From CAJQLB01 sp041392065 (GTDB lineage: Bacteria; Bacteroidota; Bacteroidia; Flavobacteriales; Flavobacteriaceae), in assembly GCA_041392065.1 (NCBI GenBank), contig JAWKMU010000002.1, positions 372,001 through 436,000 of the forward strand: a stretch of DNA of 64,000 nucleotides, written 5' to 3'. Every line of letters starts with the position of its first letter. Within the stretch, counting starts at the first letter, position 1. This document shows positions 36,184 through 45,300 of the stretch, in pieces. Below the pieces are notes generated by a model. It made no database searches, was not told the origin of the DNA, and was given only the letters and a program-made list of their open reading frames with translations. A program made the translations under genes and the position numbers.

Positions 36184-36621
36184 ATGAAAAAGCTTTTAGT
36201 CTATAGTTTTTTGTTAGTAGTTGGTATTAGCTTTGCCCAAGATAAAAATGAACCGCGAAGTATTATTAGCAATGATGTAGCTATAAAAAAATACCATAAT
36301 AAAGAAGAACTTGACCGTATGGAAAAAGGTCAACTTTTAGGTCTTTATATTGAAAGAATTGAAAGTCTTGTAAAAACCCTACCTTATATTGCTTTTGCTA
36401 CCAAACCAGGTAAAACCATGTCTACCTATGGAATTCCAAACACCAAGGAAAACAGAAAATCGTTAGAAGATAAAGACGATGCTACCAGCGAATTTTTAGA
36501 TACTACTATGGATTTCCAAAAGAGAATGTTACCATATTCTGACAAAAGTAATTTAATAGCTGCAATTCTTTTTTATGAACAAACTATGAAGCTTTTGCAC
36601 GAGTATAGTGAATTTGAATAA
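36184..36621 (+). CDS. Small exported protein of unknown function
   Basis: A 145-residue protein with signal MKKLLVYSFLLVVGISFAQ and a mature helical domain (KEELDRMEKGQLLGLYIERIESLVKTLPYIAFATKPG). It has no cysteine or recognisable motif. The gene has an exact consensus promoter and a strong terminator, so it is a self-contained and probably well-expressed transcription unit. No function is proposed. Confidence 0.85.
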   Translation: MKKLLVYSFLLVVGISFAQDKNEPRSIISNDVAIKKYHNKEELDRMEKGQLLGLYIERIESLVKTLPYIAFATKPGKTMSTYGIPNTKENRKSLEDKDDATSEFLDTTMDFQKRMLPYSDKSNLIAAILFYEQTMKLLHEYSEFE

Positions 36622-36643
36622 TTAATATCTCATAATAAATAAT

Positions 36644-36666
36644 AAGGCTTGTTTTACACAAGCCTT
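36644..36666 (+). terminator. Terminator of the 145-aa exported protein gene
   Basis: 9-bp stem AAGGCTTGT / ACAAGCCTT with a 5-nt loop, followed by a T run to 36673, 22 nt past the stop. Confidence 0.85.
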
Positions 36667-36758
36667 TTTTTTTCTTCTAAAACTTCTAATGTTTTTTGTT
36701 AAAATTATAATTTATTGTAAGAATATTACTTCAAATATGTGTATTTTATCGATTTTTT

Positions 36759-36789
36759 TTGCCTCTTATGGATTAATCACATAAATTTG
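36759..36789 (+). promoter_or_regulatory. Promoter of the beta-helix protein gene
   Basis: TTG, 20 nt, TAAATTTG; 38 nt before the ATG at 36827. Confidence 0.6.
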
Positions 36790-36826
36790 AATAATTAGAA
36801 AAGAAATGAAAACCTAAATATTCGTT

Positions 36827-38131
36827 ATGAAAAACTTTACCCCAATTCTATTCATATTTCTTTTAGTTTTTTGTAGTGGAAACGCTCAACAAGAAAAAGG
36901 AATTGTAGGAGTTAATAATTGGCTTAATAACTGGACAGAGTTTGACTCCAATTCAGTCGATTATGGCGAACCTACTCAAATCATTGCAGGAAACATAACT
37001 CAAGATGTAACCCTTACCAAAAAGAATGTTTATACCTTAATGGGAAATGTATTTGTTACTAATAATGCAACCCTAACCATAGAACCAGGTACAATAATTA
37101 TTGGTGATTACGATTCTAAAGCAACGCTTACCATAACTCGTGGCTCAAAAATCATTGCAGAAGGTGAAGAAACCGATCCTATAGTGTTCACTTCCAACAG
37201 AGGTGTAAAAAGAGCTGGAGATTGGGGAGGTATTGTACTTCTTGGTAATGCACCAAGCAATAAGTTTGGTAATGGCTCTGTAGCCACATTTTATCAAGGT
37301 CTAAAACCAGAAGATTACGCTAGCACAAACCATGGAGGCGAAAATAGCATAGATTCTTCTGGCATTCTAAAATACGTAAGAATTGAATATGCTGGGAAAA
37401 AAGTAAAAGGTGTTGGTAATTTCAACGGTTTATTGTTGGCAAGTGTAGGCAACCAAACAATTATAGAAAATATTATGGTAAGTTACTCTGCTGGTAATTC
37501 ATTTGAAGTTTGGGGAGGAGAAACCATTTTGGAAAACTTGGTGTCTTTTAAGGCCAATGGAAATGATTATAAGTTTAATTATGGAACCCAAAGCCAAATA
37601 TATAATTCTTTGGCAATAAGAAATCCTTATGTATCAAATATATATGGTTCCAGATGTATTCAAATTTTATCCTACAGCAAGAAGGAAGAAGTAGATTTTA
37701 CCAAAAAAGGAACTTTAGTCGTTGCACAAAATTTAACACTACTCAATGATAGCAATAATTTAAGTTCTGATATAAATTCTGGATTGGTTAAAGAAGCCAT
37801 TTATGTTGGTCAACATGCATCATTAGATATGAATAAAAGTGTAATTTCTGGTTTTAACCCAGCAGTAATATTAGACGAAAAAATTGCAATTAACCAAGAA
37901 AATCTTGAAAAGATAAAGTTTACAGATATGTATTTCAATAACTGTAATGGAAACATTTTTGTTGAGTATAATTCCAACAATGAAGATTTAGAAAATTGGT
38001 ATGGTAATAGGGCGTTTTTTAATGTGTATTCAAAAGGTAAAGATACCGAGACATTTATTAATATAAATGACGATAAGCGACCAGATTATAGACTAAGAAT
38101 TAATAAAATATTAGCATCAAATGATGATTAA
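36827..38131 (+). CDS. Exported right-handed beta-helix-like protein
   Basis: A 434-residue protein with a signal peptide (MKNFTPILFIFLLVFCSGNAQ). The body alternates short strands and turns in parallel beta-helix style, with stacked phrases NNATLTIEPGTIIIGD, ATLTITRGSKIIAEGEETDPIVFTSN, DWGGIVLLGNAPSNKF and ILKYVRIEYAG. This signature is common in Bacteroidota surface proteins (sometimes annotated as multidrug-transporter-like or T9SS cargo). No sorting domain is seen at the C-terminus, so it may stay in the envelope. It has its own promoter. Function unknown. Confidence 0.85.
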   Translation: MKNFTPILFIFLLVFCSGNAQQEKGIVGVNNWLNNWTEFDSNSVDYGEPTQIIAGNITQDVTLTKKNVYTLMGNVFVTNNATLTIEPGTIIIGDYDSKATLTITRGSKIIAEGEETDPIVFTSNRGVKRAGDWGGIVLLGNAPSNKFGNGSVATFYQGLKPEDYASTNHGGENSIDSSGILKYVRIEYAGKKVKGVGNFNGLLLASVGNQTIIENIMVSYSAGNSFEVWGGETILENLVSFKANGNDYKFNYGTQSQIYNSLAIRNPYVSNIYGSRCIQILSYSKKEEVDFTKKGTLVVAQNLTLLNDSNNLSSDINSGLVKEAIYVGQHASLDMNKSVISGFNPAVILDEKIAINQENLEKIKFTDMYFNNCNGNIFVEYNSNNEDLENWYGNRAFFNVYSKGKDTETFININDDKRPDYRLRINKILASNDD

Positions 38132-38253
38132 CCTTAATTGATAAACTAAAAAATGCTCATGACAACTATACATTAGATACTTAGCCTTCATATTTTATTT
38201 CCCTAACCCAATTTGGCAATAAAGCTAAAACTAATTTATAGTTTGTTGTGTTT

Positions 38254-38261
38254 CCCACGAT
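38254..38261 (+). repeat. CCCACGAT motif, copy 1
   Basis: A GC-rich octamer in an AT-rich leader, 52 nt before the T9SS-B gene at 38313. The same octamer and surrounding GTTxxxCCCACGATA occur ahead of the giant adhesin gene. Confidence 0.4.
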
Positions 38262-38312
38262 AGATTGAATAAGTGTGCTAAAAAAATAGAAATAGGTTAG
38301 AAAATAAAATAT

Positions 38313-39761
38313 ATGATTAAAAACTACTTTATTAATATTCTCATTGTTGTCTCTTTTCTATTTGCGTTCATTAACTCAGTGAATGCTCAAATAGTTATTA
38401 GTACACCAAGTTTGGGTTTTAGTCAAGCTTGTGCAAGCGAGTCTTTTAACACCTATTACATTACTTTTTCCTTTTCGCCAGAAACTAATTTAAATGCATC
38501 CAACCAATTTATAATAGAACTTTCTGACGAGTCTGGTAGTTTTTCAAATTCGACTATTGTTTATACATCTTCTCAAGGAGCAGTAACAACATCTCCTGCA
38601 ACTCTTGGGTTTTCTTTGCCAACAACAACAGCTGGAGAGAATTATAAAGTTAGAGTAAAGAGTACAGCACCAGCTGCAACAAGCATAGGTTCTGTGTCAT
38701 TTCCAGCGTATTATAAATTACAAGACGAGCCTTTTTCAATCAATAATTTGATCGGAACAGCTGTTTTTTGTTCAGGTAGTAGTTACTTGTTAACTATTGA
38801 TAATCCTGGAACTGGAAACAACAATTCACCATTACAATATCCTACTTTAACATTTAATTGGTATAAAGAAACAAGTCCAACAACATCAGTATTTGTAGCT
38901 TCAGGAGAAACCCTTTCTGTTACACAACCTGGAACTTATTTTGTAGAAACAGATTATGGTAGTTGTACTTCAGAATCTTTTTCTAATAGAGTAACAGTTA
39001 GCGAAGCATCTTCTGGAAATACAACATCATCCATTAGTTCAAGTTTAGGAAACCCTTATTGCTCAACTCAAGGAGCAACAACTCTTAGTGCAATAAATGG
39101 TAATAGTTACCAATGGTATAAAGATGGCGAGGAAATTTCTGGAGCAACAGAGCAAATGCTAGTGACTAACGAATCTGGATTTTATGAAGTAAGTATAGAT
39201 TTAGGTGATTGTACAGCAAGTGCTTCTATAGACTTAGAAAATACAGGATTTACAAGTAGTATTAATGTTGATGATACAAACATGATTGACGAAGGTGAAA
39301 CCCTTATGGTTACTGTTACTACTACAGCAAACACACCAGAATATGTTTGGTATTTAAATGGAACAATTATTACTGGTGCAAATGGTTACAGTTATGAAGC
39401 CACAGCAACAGGAAATTATAAAGTTGTTGTTACACAAACTGTAGGTTGTAATGCTTCAACAGAACACAATTTTGCTATAGTTGAACCTTTTCCAGATGTC
39501 AGCAATATTCCAAACTTAATAAGTCCAAACGGAGATAATATAAATGATACTTGGGTAATTCCACAAGCTTATGTGTCTGGAACTAATACCGAAGTTGTTA
39601 TTATGGATGCTTATGGGAAAGTGGTACTAAAAACAAATGATTATCAGAATAACTGGCCACAAGAGGAAATTAATTTTAAACATGTAAATCCTGTTTATTA
39701 TTACATCATCACAACACCAAATAATAACATAAAAAAAGGTTCAATAACTATTATAAAATAG
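38313..39761 (+). CDS. T9SS type B secreted protein with Ig-like repeats
   Basis: A 482-residue protein with a signal peptide (about 1-25, ending VNAQ). Three or four Ig/PKD-like beta-sandwich segments follow (YPTLTFNWYKETSPTTSVF, NSYQWYKDGEEISGATEQML, PEYVWYLNGTIITGANGYSY), each of the kind that poses a Trp-Tyr-x-Asn/Asp core. The C-terminal gliding-motility-associated domain reads PNLISPNGDNINDTWVIPQ ... VVIMDAYGKVVLK ... YYYIITTPNNNIKKG, a type B sorting signal. Type B cargo usually needs a matching PorP/SprF protein, and one follows with zero spacing (stop TAG then ATG). Probably a surface adhesin. Confidence 0.9.
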   Translation: MIKNYFINILIVVSFLFAFINSVNAQIVISTPSLGFSQACASESFNTYYITFSFSPETNLNASNQFIIELSDESGSFSNSTIVYTSSQGAVTTSPATLGFSLPTTTAGENYKVRVKSTAPAATSIGSVSFPAYYKLQDEPFSINNLIGTAVFCSGSSYLLTIDNPGTGNNNSPLQYPTLTFNWYKETSPTTSVFVASGETLSVTQPGTYFVETDYGSCTSESFSNRVTVSEASSGNTTSSISSSLGNPYCSTQGATTLSAINGNSYQWYKDGEEISGATEQMLVTNESGFYEVSIDLGDCTASASIDLENTGFTSSINVDDTNMIDEGETLMVTVTTTANTPEYVWYLNGTIITGANGYSYEATATGNYKVVVTQTVGCNASTEHNFAIVEPFPDVSNIPNLISPNGDNINDTWVIPQAYVSGTNTEVVIMDAYGKVVLKTNDYQNNWPQEEINFKHVNPVYYYIITTPNNNIKKGSITIIK

Positions 39762-42278
39762 ATGAAGGTTAATGTATTAATCATATTGATTTTTTTCTGT
39801 GCAACGCAGTTGTCCTTCACTCAAGAAGATGGAGTGGCTTCGCTTGCAATTCCAGTAAGAAATTCTTTAAGATTTAATAGATTTAATCTTAGCCCAACCT
39901 TCAGTTTTGTTAGAGAACAAAATAAATATATCAGTTTTACTAATAAAAGAGAATGGGTTCAGTTTGATGATGCTCCAATGACATATTTAGCAAGTTTCTC
40001 AGGAAGATTTAGTGAAAATATTGGAGTAGGAGTTGGTTTATTTCAACAAAATTATGGTGTCTTAACGTCTTTTGGTGGAATTTTAAATTTCGCTTACAAT
40101 GCAAGACTAGCAAAGGAAAATAACTTAACTTTTGGTTTAAACTTAGGTGTTTATAAAAGCGGAATTAACGTAGGCAATGTAGTTACCAATACACCAGATC
40201 CTTCATTAAATAATATTCCATCTAACTTTTTATTAAGTATAAGTCCAGGAATTAATTACGGAACTCAATTTTTTGATTTTGGTGTATCAGTTAACAATTT
40301 GGTTCAGTACAATATGAATGCTTCAGCATTTATTGAAGACGACCCAAGGCAAAGTATACAAGCTCATGCGATGTATACAGGTTATATGGATTCTGGAGGC
40401 TTTTTTGATGAAAGTAAATTTTCAACTTTAGTAAGGTCAGAATTCCAAAAAGACAATACTATTATCTCTGGTGTAGTAATGCTTACAGTGCCTAAAGGAA
40501 TTTGGGGACAAGTAGGATACAATTCTATGTATGGATTTTCAGGAGGATTAGGCTTAAATATTACTGAGCAAATAGCCATTGAATATAATTTTGAAAAAGC
40601 TGTTGGAGATTTAACAACGTTTGGACCTTCACACGAAATAACTTTGGCTTATAAATTTAACAAGAAAGAGAACTATTTCTATGGAGGAAATGATGAAGAA
40701 ACGGCTTTTGTTATTCCTAAAAAACGTAGAAAAGTTATTGCAACTGCTAGTACTTCAGCAGAAATAAAAGCAAGAAAAGCTAGAGCAGAGCAAACTCGTT
40801 TAGCTCAAGAAACAGCATCCAAAGCTAAAGCAGATGAGGAAGCACGAATTGCAGAGGAAAAACTTAAAGAAAAAGAATTACAAGCTCAGATTAAAAAAGA
40901 GGAAGAAGCTCGTTTAGCTCAAGAGGCAGTAGCCAAAACCAAAGCAGATGAAGAAGCCAGAATTGCAGAAGAAAAGCTTAAAGAAATAGAGTTACAAGCT
41001 CAGATTAAAAAAGAGGAAGAAGTTCGTTTAGCTCAAGAGGCAGCAGTCAAAGCTAAAGCCGATGAGGAAGCACGAATTGCAGAGGAGAAGCTTAAAGAAA
41101 TAGAGTTACAAGCTCAGATTAAAAAAGAGGAAGAAGCTCGTTTAGCTCAAAAGGCAGTAGCCAAAGCTAAGGCAGATGAAGAAGCACGAATTGCAGAGGA
41201 GAAGCTTAGAGAAATAGAACTTCAAGCTCAAATTAAAAAAGAGGAAGAAGCTCGTTTAGCACAAGAGGCAGTAGCCAAAGCCAAAGCAGATGAAGAAGCT
41301 CGAATTGCAGAAGAAAAACTTAAAGAAATAGAACTTAATGCAAAAGGAGACAAAGATTCACGCTTAACTGCAGAAGATGTAGTACAGTTAGATATAACAC
41401 ATAAAGATGAGTTAGCAGTTGCAATGTTTAAAATCACTGAAACCGCAGAAGCATCAAAAGTAAAACAAGAACAACTATTGGCGCAACTTAATGAAGCCGT
41501 TGAAAATAAAAATAACGACCTTAAAGATTTAAAAGAAGAAAACGATTTAAGTGAACAAGGTATTTATCAGGAGCCAAAACCTTTCAAAAGTGTTGCTGCT
41601 GAAAACCAAGCATTGGAAGCTTTGTTAATAGATGTAGATAATTCTATAAATGAACGTAATAAAAACATAAAAGATTTAGAAAACCAATACAACGAAAGAC
41701 TTAAAAAAGTACCTAATAAAAATGATGCTACAAATCAGTATTATTTAAATACAATTCAAAACTTAAAAGTTGAGCAAGAACGAACTATAAAAGCCAAAGC
41801 ATCATTAATTACAAGATTGGATGCCATTAAAATAGGTATTGAGTTTGAGCGTAAGCGAAGAATTAAACGTGCTGTTTATGACAATGAAGAAGATAGATAC
41901 CAAAAAGATAGAGCTGCTTTGAATCTGATTAAGCAAACTACAGCTGTTGGTACTAGTCAATTTAAAGAAGAAGACTTTGATTTTGGAGAAGAACGAATTC
42001 TAGATAATATACAGATTGTAAAAAATGTAATGAATGAAGACAATGGATATTATGTTGTTTTGGCAATTCATACTGATGTTAATAAGCGAAATGATTTTGT
42101 GACTAAGACTATAGCATCTGGAAGAGCAAATATTGACTTCTTTTACGATGTAAATACGAGTAAATATTATATTTATTATGAAAAATTTTATAGCATTGAC
42201 CAAGCGAGAAAGGCAATTCAGAATAGTGAGAAAAAGCCTTATAGCAGTAAAATGTCTATAGTGAAAATAGAAAATTAA
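39762..42278 (+). CDS. PorP/SprF-family T9SS protein fused to coiled-coil repeats and a SPOR-like C-terminus
   Basis: An 838-residue protein. The signal MKVNVLIILIFFCATQLSFTQ and residues about 22-310 form a PorP/SprF-like outer-membrane barrel (IGVGVGLFQQNYGVLTSFGGI, GIWGQVGYNSMYGFSGGLGLNI, HEITLAYKFN). Residues 340-529 are five 38-residue tandem repeats rich in Glu, Ala, Lys and Arg, then more coiled coil to about 740. The end is SPOR-like (GYYVVLAIHTDVNKRNDFV ... YYIYYEKFYSIDQARKAI). A periplasmic arm with a peptidoglycan-binding-type domain would tether the barrel to the wall. The start directly abuts the stop of its secreted partner. Confidence 0.88.
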   Translation: MKVNVLIILIFFCATQLSFTQEDGVASLAIPVRNSLRFNRFNLSPTFSFVREQNKYISFTNKREWVQFDDAPMTYLASFSGRFSENIGVGVGLFQQNYGVLTSFGGILNFAYNARLAKENNLTFGLNLGVYKSGINVGNVVTNTPDPSLNNIPSNFLLSISPGINYGTQFFDFGVSVNNLVQYNMNASAFIEDDPRQSIQAHAMYTGYMDSGGFFDESKFSTLVRSEFQKDNTIISGVVMLTVPKGIWGQVGYNSMYGFSGGLGLNITEQIAIEYNFEKAVGDLTTFGPSHEITLAYKFNKKENYFYGGNDEETAFVIPKKRRKVIATASTSAEIKARKARAEQTRLAQETASKAKADEEARIAEEKLKEKELQAQIKKEEEARLAQEAVAKTKADEEARIAEEKLKEIELQAQIKKEEEVRLAQEAAVKAKADEEARIAEEKLKEIELQAQIKKEEEARLAQKAVAKAKADEEARIAEEKLREIELQAQIKKEEEARLAQEAVAKAKADEEARIAEEKLKEIELNAKGDKDSRLTAEDVVQLDITHKDELAVAMFKITETAEASKVKQEQLLAQLNEAVENKNNDLKDLKEENDLSEQGIYQEPKPFKSVAAENQALEALLIDVDNSINERNKNIKDLENQYNERLKKVPNKNDATNQYYLNTIQNLKVEQERTIKAKASLITRLDAIKIGIEFERKRRIKRAVYDNEEDRYQKDRAALNLIKQTTAVGTSQFKEEDFDFGEERILDNIQIVKNVMNEDNGYYVVLAIHTDVNKRNDFVTKTIASGRANIDFFYDVNTSKYYIYYEKFYSIDQARKAIQNSEKKPYSSKMSIVKIEN
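40779..41348 (+). repeat. Five in-frame 114-bp tandem repeats inside the PorP fusion gene
   Basis: Five units starting at 40779, 40893, 41007, 41121 and 41235. Each encodes a 38-residue unit close to KKEEEARLAQEAVAKAKADE + EARIAEEKLKEIELQAQI. Units 2-5 are nearly identical in DNA; unit 1 is more divergent at its start. Because the unit is a multiple of three, copy-number change would keep the frame. Confidence 0.93.
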
Positions 42279-42315
42279 ACATAGTTAGTTAGACGTAACA
42301 TTTTTTATTAGTTGC

Positions 42316-42323
42316 CCCACGAT
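42316..42323 (+). repeat. CCCACGAT motif, copy 2
   Basis: Second copy of the octamer, 25 nt before the ATG of the giant adhesin gene and 38 nt after the preceding stop. Confidence 0.4.
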
Positions 42324-42347
42324 AAAAGATGTAAAATAAAAACCATC

Positions 42348-45300
42348 ATGAAAAAACCTACTTATATTAAGACTTCCCTCGTTGTTGTATTACTATTATT
42401 TGGTTTACAAGCTTTTGCACAAAATTATGTGCCATTCACACCTCGATTTGATCAAGATGTAAAAGGTGATATTGTCTTGATTGGTAATAATATTTTGGGT
42501 CCAGATAATAATGCTTTTAATGACAATACAGTATATAACCATAATGTTGATATGAGATATATTGATATTGACGGAGATGCATCTACGTTTAGCTCGTCTA
42601 GTGCAGATTTGGAAATTCCAAATCCTAATTGTTACCAAATTATTCACGCTGGCTTATATTGGGGAGCTGTAACAGGTGGATCAGAACCTATAACAGATGT
42701 AAAGCTTAAAGGACCTACAGGTGGTTATAATGATATTACAGGAACAGTAATTTTTGATGCTAATGGAGTTTCGGTTGATGGTGGAAATAGTTTCTCTTAT
42801 GCTTGTTATGCAGATGTCACTTCAATAGTAACCAGTTTAGGTACAGATTTGGGTACTTATACAGTTGCCAATGTTTCCAGTGCACAAGGAGAAACTGGTA
42901 CCTTCGATCCTTATAATGGAACAGGATATTCTGCTGGTTGGTCACTTTTTATTGTTTATGAAGATCCAACACTTCCAGGAAAGTCCATTACAAGTTTTGA
43001 TGGATTTAGCGCTATAAGTGTTCCAGGAGGTAATCCAACATTAGATATTCCAGTTTCTGGGTTTAGAACAGTTCCAGCTCCAACTCCAGTAAGAGCCAAT
43101 TTTGCTTTTGCAACTTTAGAAGGTGATAGCCCAATTTTGGGAGATCAATTACTTTTTAATGGTTTAAATCTTTCAACAGTAGATAGACCTGCAACTAACT
43201 TTTTTAATAGTTCTGTAACTCGATTAGATGCAACTCCAGTTACCAATAGAAATCCAAATAGTACCAATACCTTAGGGTTTGATACTGGTGTTATGGTTGT
43301 TCCAAACCCAGGAAATACAGTTATTGCCAATAATGCAACTTCAGGAACCGTTAGACTGCAAACCAATGGAGATACTTACTTTCCTTATTTCTTTGCGCTC
43401 GCTGTTGATATTATAGAACCTCATATCGTTTTAACTAAAATTGTAGAAGATACAGCAGGTAATAATATTGGTGGACAAACAGTAAACCTTGGTGATGAGC
43501 TAAACTATGTTATTGGCTTTCAAAATACTGGAAATGATGATGCAACCAACCTTATCATTAGAGATATCTTACCAACCAATATTATTTTTAATTACCCTGG
43601 AGATATAGTGTCATTGCCTCCAGGCGTTACTGTGCAAAGTTATAATCCAGTCACAAGAGAAATTATTTTTGAAGTTGATAATTCTGTAGTTGAAGAAAAT
43701 GATCCAGTTTTAGAAATTAGATTTAGAGTGACTGTAGTAACCGATTGTAGTTTATTAAGCGATGCGTGCTCTAATATTATTACAAACCAAGCTTTTGCAA
43801 CATATAATGGTACATTAAACCCTTCTTTTACAATCACTGACGATCCAAGTATAAGTAGTAATACTGGTTGTTTATTAACTCCAGCTGCAACAAACTTTTT
43901 AGCTGACCTTAATTGTACGTTTAATGAAGACGTGATTTTATGTGGAGCAAGTGTGGTGTTAACAGCTGCAGATGGTTATGATTCGTATTCTTGGTCAACA
44001 AGTCCAACTGGAACTCCACAAATTGGTACAACACAATCCATTACAGTTACTGCAACAGGAACTTATTATGTATTTAACACTGCTACAGCTCCTTGTCAAT
44101 CAATAGTTCAAGAATTTAATGTGATTACATTTGGTTCAAACGTACCAAACCCTGTAATACCTTACGCTGATGAGGTGGTAACTTGCCCTAATGATGGTAA
44201 ATTGCTTCCTAATATATTTTTATGTGGTGCAAACGATTCACGATACATACAAACAAACATTACAGATGCAACCACTATAATTTGGGAAAAATTGGATGAA
44301 TCAAGCTGTGCTGCTGTAACTGATCCAGATTGTGCGAACGAAGACACATCTTGTGTTTGGAATCAAGTTGAAACAGGTCCAAATTATTTAGTTGACACCG
44401 AAGGACAATACAGACTAACATTAAATTATCCAGGAGGGTGCTTCAATCAGTTTTACTTTAATGTGTACACCAATTTACTTGAGCCTACAGTTACTTCAAG
44501 AGATATTATTTGCACAACTCCAGGCGAAATTGTTGTTGGTAGTGTGCCAAGTGGTTATGAGTTTAGTATTGATGGTGTAAACTATCAAGCAAGCAACGTT
44601 TTTGTTATTACAACTCCAGGAATTTACAGTGTTTACATTAGACAAATTGGAGTATCTCCAAACCCTTGTATTTTTTCAGTTCCTGATGTTCAAATTAGAG
44701 AAAGAGATTTTACCGTCTCTACCATTGTTACTCAGCCATATTGTAATGGTGATTTAGGTAGTGTGCATATTGCTGCCAATGATGTAGAACCACAATACTA
44801 TTTTTCAATTTATCAAGGAGCTACACTTATAAATAGTGTTGGTCCAATTACTGCAAGTGATTATACGTTTAGTAATCTTAATCCAGGAATTTATACAGTA
44901 AACGTTTCAACAGATGATGGTTGTGTGTATTCAGGTGATATTGAAATTATTGAACCTCCATTGTTAACAGTTACAGCAGCACTAACAAAACCGCTTACTT
45001 GTACTGATGGTGAAATTACTGTTTATCCAGTAGGAGGAACGCCACCATATTTCTATTTTGTAAATAGCACTACAGTGTTTCAAACAACTCCTATCATTAC
45101 AGTAACATCTGCAGGAGTTTATAATATTACAGTAGTTGATTCCAATAACTGTTCTGCTGATACAACAATAACTGTGAATGTTTCGCCAGCTCCTGACTTT
45201 TATATAACAACAACAGACATTCTTTGTTCAGATGCTGGAGATGTTGGTACAATTACAATAAATGTTACCAATCCTAATGGGAATACGTTAGAATATAGTA

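Noticed and set aside
40779..41348. Regular repeat array that could be mistaken for a CRISPR or minisatellite
   Set aside because: The unit is 114 bp with no unique spacers and remains in frame within a long coding region, so it is a protein repeat.
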